Assembly: GCA_030686115.1 (NCBI GenBank)
Contig: CP131612.1
Coordinates: 1,240,001-1,304,000, forward strand
Direction: 5' to 3'
DNA length: 64,000 nt
Source of the DNA: Psychrobacter cibarius
GTDB taxonomy: Bacteria > Pseudomonadota > Gammaproteobacteria > Pseudomonadales > Moraxellaceae
In this document: piece by piece, positions 18,437 through 26,825 of the stretch
How the letters are laid out: every line of letters begins with the position of its first letter
How positions within the stretch are numbered: the stretch's first letter is position 1
Notes under the pieces: generated by a model
Told to the model about the DNA's origin: nothing
What the model saw: the letters and a program-made list of their open reading frames with translations, nothing else
The model's database searches: none
Made by a program: the position numbers and the translations under genes

Positions 18437-21400
18437 TTACAATGTAGAGTGAGTCGTCAAACGCTGGTTCTTACGTGGATCATCACGTTTGAATAGGTCT
18501 TCGTCAAACTTGAAACGTAATCTAAAGTAAGCGCCTTCCATAGTGCTATCGTCATAAGCGATGTCTTCATCCTCAAAGCCCATGAAGTTATAACCTAGTG
18601 ACAACCAAAGATTGGTCATTGGGCTATAGCCTACTTCCGCACCGAGCATATAAGACATATCATCTGCTTGTTTGTTCCAATAAGTGCCTGCTTGCAAGCC
18701 CACATCCCAGCGCTCACTGATGTCATATAGACCACGAGCATAAAGCGCATGGGCTGTATTGTCGCTACTGATATTATCAGCATCAAACTGAGTATATTTA
18801 CCCGCGTAACGACCTGACAACGTCAACGGACGCGTTGGATGATAGTTACCACTCAATGACCAGATAACGGCATCTTTTTGATAGGCGTCATCGCCAGTAC
18901 TGTTATCATCTAAGCGATACTCAAGCTTGGCTAACATGTCTAACTGATTGCTATCATAATCACGATAGGCAGCTCCTAGCTGGAAACGATTAATCGTGCG
19001 ATTGCCATCGTCATAATCGACGCGTGAGTAGATGTCCTTGGCCAACAGAGTCACATCATCGGTATAGCGATAAGCAATACCAGCGCTACCTAGCAATGTG
19101 TCACTAGTCTCACCCCAACGCTTCTCAAAACGGGCTGAGGCTTTGTAATCTTCTTTCGCAAGATACTCTACACCAATGCCAGCTGCCGTTGCGGTGTTTT
19201 CGGTATCGCCCTCTAATGATTCAACACGCTCAAATAAAGTATTGATGGTTAAACCCTGCTGGACATACCATTTGTTCTTAAGACCAATGGCCGCTTCCGC
19301 TTCGAGAGCACTGATAGCATCGCGCATGCGGTATTCGCTATAGACTTTGCCGTCTTTCATGTAGTTGGCGTCAAAACCAAATACGGTACGCTGACGTTCT
19401 TCAGTATCATCAAGACCATAGCTACCAGATAGACTGTTGATCAAGTCATGACGGGCGTATAAGCGGCCTAAACCACCTAGCGGCGTCTCGCCTCCGATGG
19501 AGGTGGCATTACGATTACTGTTATCAATATCTTGCTCATATTCTGCAAATACTAAAGAGTCATTGAGCTTGGGCAACCGTGCCGTGATACGAGCGCGGGC
19601 GGTAGTACCTTCAATATCTTTTTCAGAATCACTGACATTATTTAGCGCCGATTGATTGATAATATCGTCATTAAACATGGTGTTGTCAGTCACATCTACG
19701 ACGTCTGTTACCGCTTGGATATTGCGTGAAGCTGCCGTTGCATCTTGCTTATAATAACGTAAGCCAATCTCGCCAACGATGTTGGTGCTCAAACGCTGTT
19801 CAATACTGGCTAAGACACCTTGGCGGTTAGCATCAGTGGTATGATCTTTAGTGCGTACGCCTTCTAGTTTTAGCGCGGTCTTTTTGTCATTAATTAAATG
19901 AGTGACTTCGACGCCCGATTCAGCGCGCCCAGCAGTCTGCGGCGAGGCACCAGTCACGAAACCTTCGTCAGTATCGTTATAATAAGCTTTGGCACGAGTG
20001 TTTTTCTTGTTATCAAAGTCAAGCTCGATACGCAAGGCATTACCTTCTGCGTCTTGACCGTCTAATTCTGTTGCATTGATTTGATTGCTTGGCTGAAAAT
20101 TTGGATTCTCAGCTTTATTCATCGCGTATTCAGCGACCAGTTTTAGCTTATCGTTAAACTTGATAACGCTGTTGACGCTAGCCAGCTCTTCTTTGTTAAG
20201 AGGGTCAGCACTGTTGACATAGCTACCACCGATGGCGATTTTATCAGTCAACTGCTGCTTGGCAGCAATGCCACCGACCAAGTATTTTTCGCCGCCTTCG
20301 TCTACTTCTACAGTGACTCGTAGATAAATAGGGTTGCCATCGATGTCTTGGCTAGCGATAGGGGCTTTTAAAAATAAGCTGCGGCTGATAGGGTCAATTT
20401 CATAATCGGCAAAGCGGGTAAGGGTCTCACGGCTAATGATCAAGCCTGGATTGTTGGCGTCACGAGTGATCACTTCGACAGTTTCCGAGTTTTCTAATAC
20501 GGCGTCAAAGTTTTCAGCCAATGGATAAGGGCCTGAGATACCAAGACCACGAGTCTCATTGACGCGTTGGCTGGAACTGGTCTCCGCGATAAAGGCGGTA
20601 ATGCGAGTATTGCTATCTTCATACTGGGCTTTTAGGCCAGTCAACGTACGGTTATATTGACCTAATTTAATACCTTCATCGTTATCAATTTGAGTTTTTA
20701 AGTCGCCATACATAGCAAATGAGCGACCCTTGTCCAAGCGCACATAGAGTTTGCTGGTAGATTGTGCATCAAAGCCTTTGGCTGATGAATCACCATAGAC
20801 AGGATAGTATTCGCCAGGCTCGATATCACGGAACAGACGCTCGCCTTTTTTGTCGCTGTCATAAGCCAAAGTGAGCAAATAATCGCCACGTACTTTGCCT
20901 TTAAGGAACATCGCGGCGCGACCAGAAGCGGTATAGTCATCGTTACCAGCGAAATCATTGAGCTCTTGCTCAAAAGCGCCTTGGGCGTCAGTAATGCTGC
21001 TGCCATCAAAGTCTTTAAGTGAGATCGCGCCTTCGACGATGCCGACGGCAATGAGAGGACGTAATTGCGCGGTAAATTGTAACGGGATAATCTGTTTACT
21101 GCTACCAGTGTCGATGACCAACTCACCTTTACCCGGTACACTCGGTGCAGTCACGGGTATGAGTAGCTCACCACCTGAGACAATAACTTGCGTACCAGCT
21201 TGATCTTTACTGCTGTCATTAAGATTGATACGGCCGATATTGGTATCGATAGTGATAGGTGTTGAGGCGATATACGGACGGCCATCACGGTCTTTTAGGC
21301 TAATAACGACTTGATAATCGCTAACGCCATCTGCCGGTACTAGCTGCGCTTGAGTGCGATAGTCAATGGCTTGTAAATTGTCTGGCGTTGATACTTTAAT

Positions 21401-23770
21401 GGTTTGCTCAGAGATAATTTTGCCATTCACATCAGTAGCGACACCGCGCAAGGTATTGTTGCCACGCTTTAAGTCGACGGCATAGTAATCAAAGGCAGTC
21501 ACATTCTGTTTTTCTTGCTCAGCTGTTTTGCCGATTTGTTGTTCTGATACTGCTTTTCCATTGGCATATAGGGTAAATATTGAACCCAGTGGCGCTTGTA
21601 CCTGTACCATTTGTTTATAAGTGCTGAGCTGTTGACCTTCGTTTAAATTGATAAAAGCCACGTCATTGTTAGCCACTTCTTTGAGATATTCTTCTAGCTC
21701 TTTTTCTACTGGCGGTGCTACCGTAGTTACGGTCATATCAACACGATTGGCGGCTGGATTGATCATCTCATTGACGATAGCAGAGTCACAGTTGCTGCCC
21801 AGATCTAAGTCGCCATTGATGTTGCAGCCACTGGCGTCTACATTATCATCGTAGTCACGATTGTAGTCAGGATCTAGGGTTAGCTCGGTTTTTACTGCTT
21901 GCTCAAGGCTATCATTCTTAGCGCTCACTGATTTGCTACGAGCGACAAGCTCCGTATTCAAACGCTCAGTGCTATCGCCCATACCGACCACGATACCGAA
22001 ATCGGCACGATGTAATTCGCCATATTTTAAGTCAACGAAACGGCTGCCAGCATCGCCAGCATTGCGATTACTTTGGGTGACCATCTCGGTTGAGTGAGGG
22101 ATGGTGGTGCGGTCAACTTTTAAGACGTGAGTTTTGGCACTGACACCATAGAAGTTATATTTACCTTCAGGATCAGTCACGACAAAGTTACCGTTTTCCA
22201 TGTAGATACGCACGCCTGCAACGCCAAGTTCGCCATCTTCTTTTTGTTGAATGCCATCACGGTTGATATCGTGGTAGACCTTACCGATGATGATGCCATC
22301 AGTATTCATGACGCCGCGCTCTACTTCAATCTTCCACTGTGCTTCTCTTGAAACTAAGCTTTTACCTTGTTCATTGCTAGCAACGGCAGTCGCGCGGTTG
22401 ATGCCATCACCGCCTAATGATGAAGCACCGATTAAGACACGATACGTGATTTTTTTACTTTCGCCATTTGCCATATTACCTAAATTTAGCACCTGATATT
22501 TACCATCAGCTTTAAACTCAGTGGTTTGCGCTTGGTCGATATTGATATCAGTAGTTTGGTTGACACGTACACTACCATCTACATAAGCAAAACCACGTGG
22601 TAGGGCGTCTTTTAGTTGTACATCGTAAGCGGTAGAGTTGCCACTATTGGTGATATTAATGGTGTAGCTAACATAATCACCAAATTCAGCGCTTTTAACG
22701 TCGCTTTCTTTGGTGACGACTAAGCTTGGGCTATCATCGACGATATTGATTTGTGTATCTAAGTCATCGATACGTACGGTGAAGTCACCTTCACTTGGTA
22801 GCTGCTCAGCGCCAGTGCCGACAGAAGGCGCGATACAGGCATCTAGACTTGCAGTCAACGTATCATTTGCTAGAGTCTGAATAAATTTGTCATTGACAGC
22901 GTTGGCATTGTTTTGTGTTGGTGCTGATAGCTGATATTTACCAGTACTATTGCCCGTCTCAATCGCTTTCAATGCGTATTTGTCACCCGTCAACAAAGAG
23001 GTAATCGTGACCCATACTTGATCTGGCTTATCTAGCTGAGCGTTACACTGCGCATAGCTGGCATCGATATAGACGTTTTCCTCGATTTGTGAGGTGGTTT
23101 TGTTTGCGTCAAATTTAGGCGTTGTAAATTTGATTTCAGGCTCAACGATGATTAGTCTATCCGTTGCGTTGACACTCGATACGGATGGGTCTTCTAGAAC
23201 GACAGCGCCAATTTTAATATCTGCAGTATCGCCACTTTTGCCGTTAACATCTGATAAAGCTTGCACGATAAACTGGATACTTTCACTGTGTCCAAGTTTG
23301 ATTTGTGCGCTTAAATTATCGAAAATAACTTCAGTATCACCACTATCAACGACGCCGTTTTTATTTAGATCTTGATAGACTTTTAAGTTTGAGAGCGTTG
23401 GAGATACAGCTAATGTTAGCTCCACAGTCTGGTTGCTATAGCTGGTATTGCTTAGGACGTTTACCCAGTTAACCAAGGCGTTAGGCATAACGGTGAGTAA
23501 CGGCTGTTGAGTGAGTTCAATACCGTATTCAGGAAGGTCTGAGGCTTTGACTTGTACTTGGTTTGAGGTGCTAGATATTGTGACGTCAGTCTGATTATTG
23601 ACGTTATAGCTAGCATTTGCAATATTGTTGATGATTTGCAGATTAGGGTTTGCTGCATCAGCTGCAATCGCGATATTTGATTGCATAAGCAACATTGCCA
23701 ATGACAGCGCAGAGATCTTCGCTGAACACAATGCAGTACGATTAGACGGTGTCATGGTAGATAGAGTCAT
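18437..23770 (-). CDS. Giant DUF11/SdrD-B-like outer-membrane beta-barrel protein
   Basis: About 1777 residues from the ATG at 23770; a TTG five codons upstream is less likely. The numbering below counts from that TTG. A signal peptide ends near residue 42 (SNIAIAADA). An N-terminal module (IINNIANASYNV..TSNQVQV) resembles that of the 712-aa neighbour. One calcium-type segment, YQDLNKNGVVDSGD, lies near 140. A DUF11 repeat (VTKESDVKSAEFGDYVSYTINITNSGNSTAYDVQLKDALP) lies near 350-390. An SdrD-B-like domain (GKVYHDINRDGIQQKEDGELGVAGVRIYM) follows near 500. The C-terminal 700-800 residues have alternating beta-strands typical of an outer-membrane barrel (RLDKGRSFAMYGDLKTQ, and near the end AEVGYSPMTNLWLSLGYNFMGF and YFRLRFKFDEDLF). 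The end is not a classical terminal Phe. It is probably a surface anchor or assembly platform; the function is inferred, not known. Confidence 0.82.
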   Translation of the reverse strand: MTLSTMTPSNRTALCSAKISALSLAMLLMQSNIAIAADAANPNLQIINNIANASYNVNNQTDVTISSTSNQVQVKASDLPEYGIELTQQPLLTVMPNALVNWVNVLSNTSYSNQTVELTLAVSPTLSNLKVYQDLNKNGVVDSGDTEVIFDNLSAQIKLGHSESIQFIVQALSDVNGKSGDTADIKIGAVVLEDPSVSSVNATDRLIIVEPEIKFTTPKFDANKTTSQIEENVYIDASYAQCNAQLDKPDQVWVTITSLLTGDKYALKAIETGNSTGKYQLSAPTQNNANAVNDKFIQTLANDTLTASLDACIAPSVGTGAEQLPSEGDFTVRIDDLDTQINIVDDSPSLVVTKESDVKSAEFGDYVSYTINITNSGNSTAYDVQLKDALPRGFAYVDGSVRVNQTTDINIDQAQTTEFKADGKYQVLNLGNMANGESKKITYRVLIGASSLGGDGINRATAVASNEQGKSLVSREAQWKIEVERGVMNTDGIIIGKVYHDINRDGIQQKEDGELGVAGVRIYMENGNFVVTDPEGKYNFYGVSAKTHVLKVDRTTIPHSTEMVTQSNRNAGDAGSRFVDLKYGELHRADFGIVVGMGDSTERLNTELVARSKSVSAKNDSLEQAVKTELTLDPDYNRDYDDNVDASGCNINGDLDLGSNCDSAIVNEMINPAANRVDMTVTTVAPPVEKELEEYLKEVANNDVAFINLNEGQQLSTYKQMVQVQAPLGSIFTLYANGKAVSEQQIGKTAEQEKQNVTAFDYYAVDLKRGNNTLRGVATDVNGKIISEQTIKVSTPDNLQAIDYRTQAQLVPADGVSDYQVVISLKDRDGRPYIASTPITIDTNIGRINLNDSSKDQAGTQVIVSGGELLIPVTAPSVPGKGELVIDTGSSKQIIPLQFTAQLRPLIAVGIVEGAISLKDFDGSSITDAQGAFEQELNDFAGNDDYTASGRAAMFLKGKVRGDYLLTLAYDSDKKGERLFRDIEPGEYYPVYGDSSAKGFDAQSTSKLYVRLDKGRSFAMYGDLKTQIDNDEGIKLGQYNRTLTGLKAQYEDSNTRITAFIAETSSSQRVNETRGLGISGPYPLAENFDAVLENSETVEVITRDANNPGLIISRETLTRFADYEIDPISRSLFLKAPIASQDIDGNPIYLRVTVEVDEGGEKYLVGGIAAKQQLTDKIAIGGSYVNSADPLNKEELASVNSVIKFNDKLKLVAEYAMNKAENPNFQPSNQINATELDGQDAEGNALRIELDFDNKKNTRAKAYYNDTDEGFVTGASPQTAGRAESGVEVTHLINDKKTALKLEGVRTKDHTTDANRQGVLASIEQRLSTNIVGEIGLRYYKQDATAASRNIQAVTDVVDVTDNTMFNDDIINQSALNNVSDSEKDIEGTTARARITARLPKLNDSLVFAEYEQDIDNSNRNATSIGGETPLGGLGRLYARHDLINSLSGSYGLDDTEERQRTVFGFDANYMKDGKVYSEYRMRDAISALEAEAAIGLKNKWYVQQGLTINTLFERVESLEGDTENTATAAGIGVEYLAKEDYKASARFEKRWGETSDTLLGSAGIAYRYTDDVTLLAKDIYSRVDYDDGNRTINRFQLGAAYRDYDSNQLDMLAKLEYRLDDNSTGDDAYQKDAVIWSLSGNYHPTRPLTLSGRYAGKYTQFDADNISSDNTAHALYARGLYDISERWDVGLQAGTYWNKQADDMSYMLGAEVGYSPMTNLWLSLGYNFMGFEDEDIAYDDSTMEGAYFRLRFKFDEDLFKRDDPRKNQRLTTHSTL

Positions 23771-23897
23771 ATGTCGCTTATCCAATAAAATATCAGTGAG
23801 GGTAAGGGTAGAGATTCTCTAGCTTGGCTAATATAAAAGAATTAGGTCAAGCTAGAGGGGATCTATAAGCAACTTTTGCTGCTTATAGACATTCAAA

Positions 23898-26036
23898 TTA
23901 ACGGTTATTTTTAACTTTAACTGTAAACCTTAACGTCGCTGTACCCTGAGGAGATAATTTATCAGTAGTAATATTCATGGCTGCTGCAATAGCAGTAGCA
24001 TTTGCAGTGGCATTACCAATAGAAGAGCTAGTAGTAGCAGAAGAAGTAGCCGTACCACTTACGTACTCAGCTCCAGCTGCGAACTGTGAACGCGCATCTG
24101 AAATAGTCAAACCTGTAATGTTAAATCCAGAAGCATTAGCAGGGTTCGTTGTTTGTATAGCAGATGAGGTGTTTTTTGCATCAATTCGATAAATAATACA
24201 TTGATCAGGTTTTGCATCAACTGCATTTTTAGTGAAATCAATATCACCTGTATCTGTAACACTACCGTTACAATTGCTATCTAATGCTTGAAACTTTTCT
24301 AAAGTTAACCCTTTAACGTTAGTCGTATCGGTAACTGTAGTAGCAGCAGGTGCACCATTACCAGTAGGCGTTAAAGTGACGACAGTAGTTTCAGTGGTGC
24401 CTTCAATTGCACGATCAGCTACAGTTGTAGGAGAAGTTACATTACCCGAAGAAACATTATAATTAATCGCTACTGTGCCACCCTTTGCGATACCACCAGG
24501 TAATGCAGCGTTGTTGATAGTGTATACATTATTGACAGGAGTAATAGTTGTTGTAACAGGTGTCGGATTATTACCAGGTGGTGTATAAGTGATACTGACA
24601 GGACCAGTAACAGGTCTGACATTTGCATTGTTACCACCATCAGCAATCGTAAAGGTCAGTGGACTATTGTCAGTACCCTCAACATCTTGACCGTTGTTGG
24701 TTATGATAGTGGTATGTGTAACTTGACTTGCAGTACCTGATGCTGTGGCAATTTCTCTAGTTGTTGGATTGCTTAGTACAAGCGCCCGATTACTAAAGCT
24801 AGTTGTTCCCGCAGTATCTTCACCAACTCCGCCAGTCTCATCAGCAGTACCGGGAACTCTGGTAACATCATTGGCAGTGACTGTGCTGTCTAAGATATCG
24901 TAGTTGGTATTAACTACAGGATTAACAGGTAGCGTTCCAACAGCACCAACAAACTTATCATAAACCACCACGTTGTTAGTGGCAGATTCATTCGCTCCAG
25001 CATATTTAGCTTTATCAACGTTAACTTTGAAAGTAACATTCTGAATGGCAGTAACCGCTAAACTTGGTACTGCGATATCGATAATGACGCGACCATCAGC
25101 AGTTCTACCAGTAGAGGTAACAGTCGCACCATTCGCTGTAACGCCAGCACTAGTCAATGTCATGCCTGAAGGCAGTACATCTCTAATAACGAAGTTAGTT
25201 GCAGTATCACTATAGTCAGTCGTTACGTTAGTCACGGTAATACCATAATCAATCTGAGGACTAGCAACAGATAGATCGACATTACTAGTCGCTGTTTTGG
25301 CGATTTTGAAGGTAGGTAGTCTAACGATAGTTTGGTTTTCATTAACTAGGGTAGGTACCTTTGGAGTTGTAGTTGCATTAGTTATAAAAGTACTAGTAGC
25401 AGTTAAAGTGCCAACTGCAATGTCACCACCAGTACGTGTGCTAGGTGTAGTCGTTGTATAACTAAGGCCTGCTTCTAAGCCTGGTAATAATTTAACCGTT
25501 CTATTAGAGCCTGTTAGAGTTCCATTCTGAGCCTGCCCAGCTGCTGATAATGCTTGTGATTGAGCAGTTGTTAAAGCAGCACCACCTTTTTGGCGAATAA
25601 CAAATGCGACGTCTACATTGGCGGGAAGAGTGTAGTTAGGCGTGGCAGTATCAATGGCAGTATCGTTACTACTAGTAGTATTGATAGTATAGGTGTCACT
25701 AACATTACCTTCGTTAATCAATACATGCTTAAATTCAACGTTACTACCTGGAGTAGTAGATACATTTTCGTTCTTATCGTCAGTAGCAGAGACACCATCA
25801 ATGGCGAATAGTGAGAAGTTTGCTGTCTCTGTAACATTAACAATGACTTTATTAGAAGTGACCGTTGGTTGGGCAACAGTTCCAACGCTATAGCTTGCTG
25901 TCGCTTGGTTTTCGATAGCAGCTGCGCCGTTGCTTGTAGCTCCCGAAGTGGTTCCAGCCATAGCCCCAGTAGAGATACCCATTACCGCAGCAACACCAAC
26001 GGCTAACAGGCTATAATTAAAATTATTTGATTTCAT
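23898..26036 (-). CDS. DUF11-type Thr/Asn-rich surface protein
   Basis: 712 residues. A signal peptide covers about 1-28 (MAVGVAAVMG-type core, cleavage after GAMA). An N-terminal module (AAIENQATASYSVG..TSNKVIVNVTE) comes first. Several beta-sandwich repeats of the DUF11/Ig-like kind follow (FKIAKTATSNVDLSVASPQIDYGITVTNVTTDYSDTATNFVIRDVLPSGMTLTSA). A C-terminal module (LEKFQALDSNCNGSVTD..DQCIIYRIDAKNTS) ends about 10 residues after a final beta-strand. The composition is very rich in Thr, Asn, Ala and Val and poor in aromatic residues, as in exported fibrous proteins. It is encoded 51 bases after the 154-aa protein and 127 bases before the giant barrel protein. It has a good AGGAT ribosome site. 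It has no LPXTG or transmembrane anchor. Confidence 0.82.
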   Translation of the reverse strand: MKSNNFNYSLLAVGVAAVMGISTGAMAGTTSGATSNGAAAIENQATASYSVGTVAQPTVTSNKVIVNVTETANFSLFAIDGVSATDDKNENVSTTPGSNVEFKHVLINEGNVSDTYTINTTSSNDTAIDTATPNYTLPANVDVAFVIRQKGGAALTTAQSQALSAAGQAQNGTLTGSNRTVKLLPGLEAGLSYTTTTPSTRTGGDIAVGTLTATSTFITNATTTPKVPTLVNENQTIVRLPTFKIAKTATSNVDLSVASPQIDYGITVTNVTTDYSDTATNFVIRDVLPSGMTLTSAGVTANGATVTSTGRTADGRVIIDIAVPSLAVTAIQNVTFKVNVDKAKYAGANESATNNVVVYDKFVGAVGTLPVNPVVNTNYDILDSTVTANDVTRVPGTADETGGVGEDTAGTTSFSNRALVLSNPTTREIATASGTASQVTHTTIITNNGQDVEGTDNSPLTFTIADGGNNANVRPVTGPVSITYTPPGNNPTPVTTTITPVNNVYTINNAALPGGIAKGGTVAINYNVSSGNVTSPTTVADRAIEGTTETTVVTLTPTGNGAPAATTVTDTTNVKGLTLEKFQALDSNCNGSVTDTGDIDFTKNAVDAKPDQCIIYRIDAKNTSSAIQTTNPANASGFNITGLTISDARSQFAAGAEYVSGTATSSATTSSSIGNATANATAIAAAMNITTDKLSPQGTATLRFTVKVKNNR

Positions 26037-26087
26037 ATAGATATCCTAAAATTAGAAGAGCAATATTTTGTGAGTTGAAGGAGAGGG

Positions 26088-26552
26088 CTAGTTGACAATC
26101 GTGTTAAGTGCCACGGCGGCAGACTTCTGTGCTGGTAATAACTTGATATTCCAGCGCAGGGTACGGTACTCAGAAAACGGAATTTTGACCATTTTGCCAT
26201 TGACTTTACGCATCAGTGGCATATCGGCATAGTTCCTGCCATCGATACTGGCTTGAGCACTAGTAGGATTAGCTTCACCAGTGAAAGACATATTGGCAGG
26301 GATAGGCAATACGACCGCCAGATCTTGGATATCTTTGTTAATTATATTGCTATAGGTTGCTTTGTACTGAATGACCGTACCCGCTGGAGCATTACGAACT
26401 GGTAGATAAGAGATCTTACCTTCGGCGTTTTTGGTGACTTGATTGGCTGTTAAATCCATTTTTAAGGCATCATTGGCGTGAGCGGCACTTAATGCTATTA
26501 CCGACGCTAAGCTTGCTAATATGGCACTGCGTAAAAAATTAAAACCTTTCAT
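26088..26552 (-). CDS. Small secreted DUF11-like protein
   Basis: 154 residues. The signal peptide ends near residue 26 (VIALSAAHA|ND). The mature part of about 128 residues looks like a single immunoglobulin-like or DUF11-like sandwich (GTVIQYKATYSNIINKDIQDLAVVLPIPANMSFTGEA) with WNIKLLPAQKSAAVAL at the end. It has no cysteines. It is the first gene of the likely operon with the 712-aa and giant barrel genes and has an AAGGAA ribosome site. It could be a periplasmic chaperone-like or minor subunit; this is inference from size and position only. Confidence 0.78.
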   Translation of the reverse strand: MKGFNFLRSAILASLASVIALSAAHANDALKMDLTANQVTKNAEGKISYLPVRNAPAGTVIQYKATYSNIINKDIQDLAVVLPIPANMSFTGEANPTSAQASIDGRNYADMPLMRKVNGKMVKIPFSEYRTLRWNIKLLPAQKSAAVALNTIVN

Positions 26553-26743
26553 ATCGTATTCCTTGCTTAAACCATTATTATCAAGTCAATCTTGACTTCG
26601 TCCCATGCAATGTAAAAACTGCAATCAACTATGAATAAGAGATGCTGATAAAGTTAGAATTGTTCCTTAATGTGATTGTCACGCAAACAATACAAATATT
26701 CACCACAAAAACGACAAATGGTATTTTGGAGTACACAAACGGT

Positions 26744-26773
26744 AAAAGCCCTATCTATAGAGATAGGGCTTTT
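26744..26773. terminator. Bidirectional-looking intrinsic terminator
   Basis: A perfect 13-bp stem (AAAAGCCCTATCT / AGATAGGGCTTTT) with the 4-base loop ATAG. It lies after the 671-aa protein gene and separates that gene from the four-gene operon downstream. Confidence 0.88.
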
Positions 26774-26825
26774 GTCAGTAAAAAATATTTTTTAGAGTTG
26801 ATAATATAGCAAGGGGGAATAGTTA

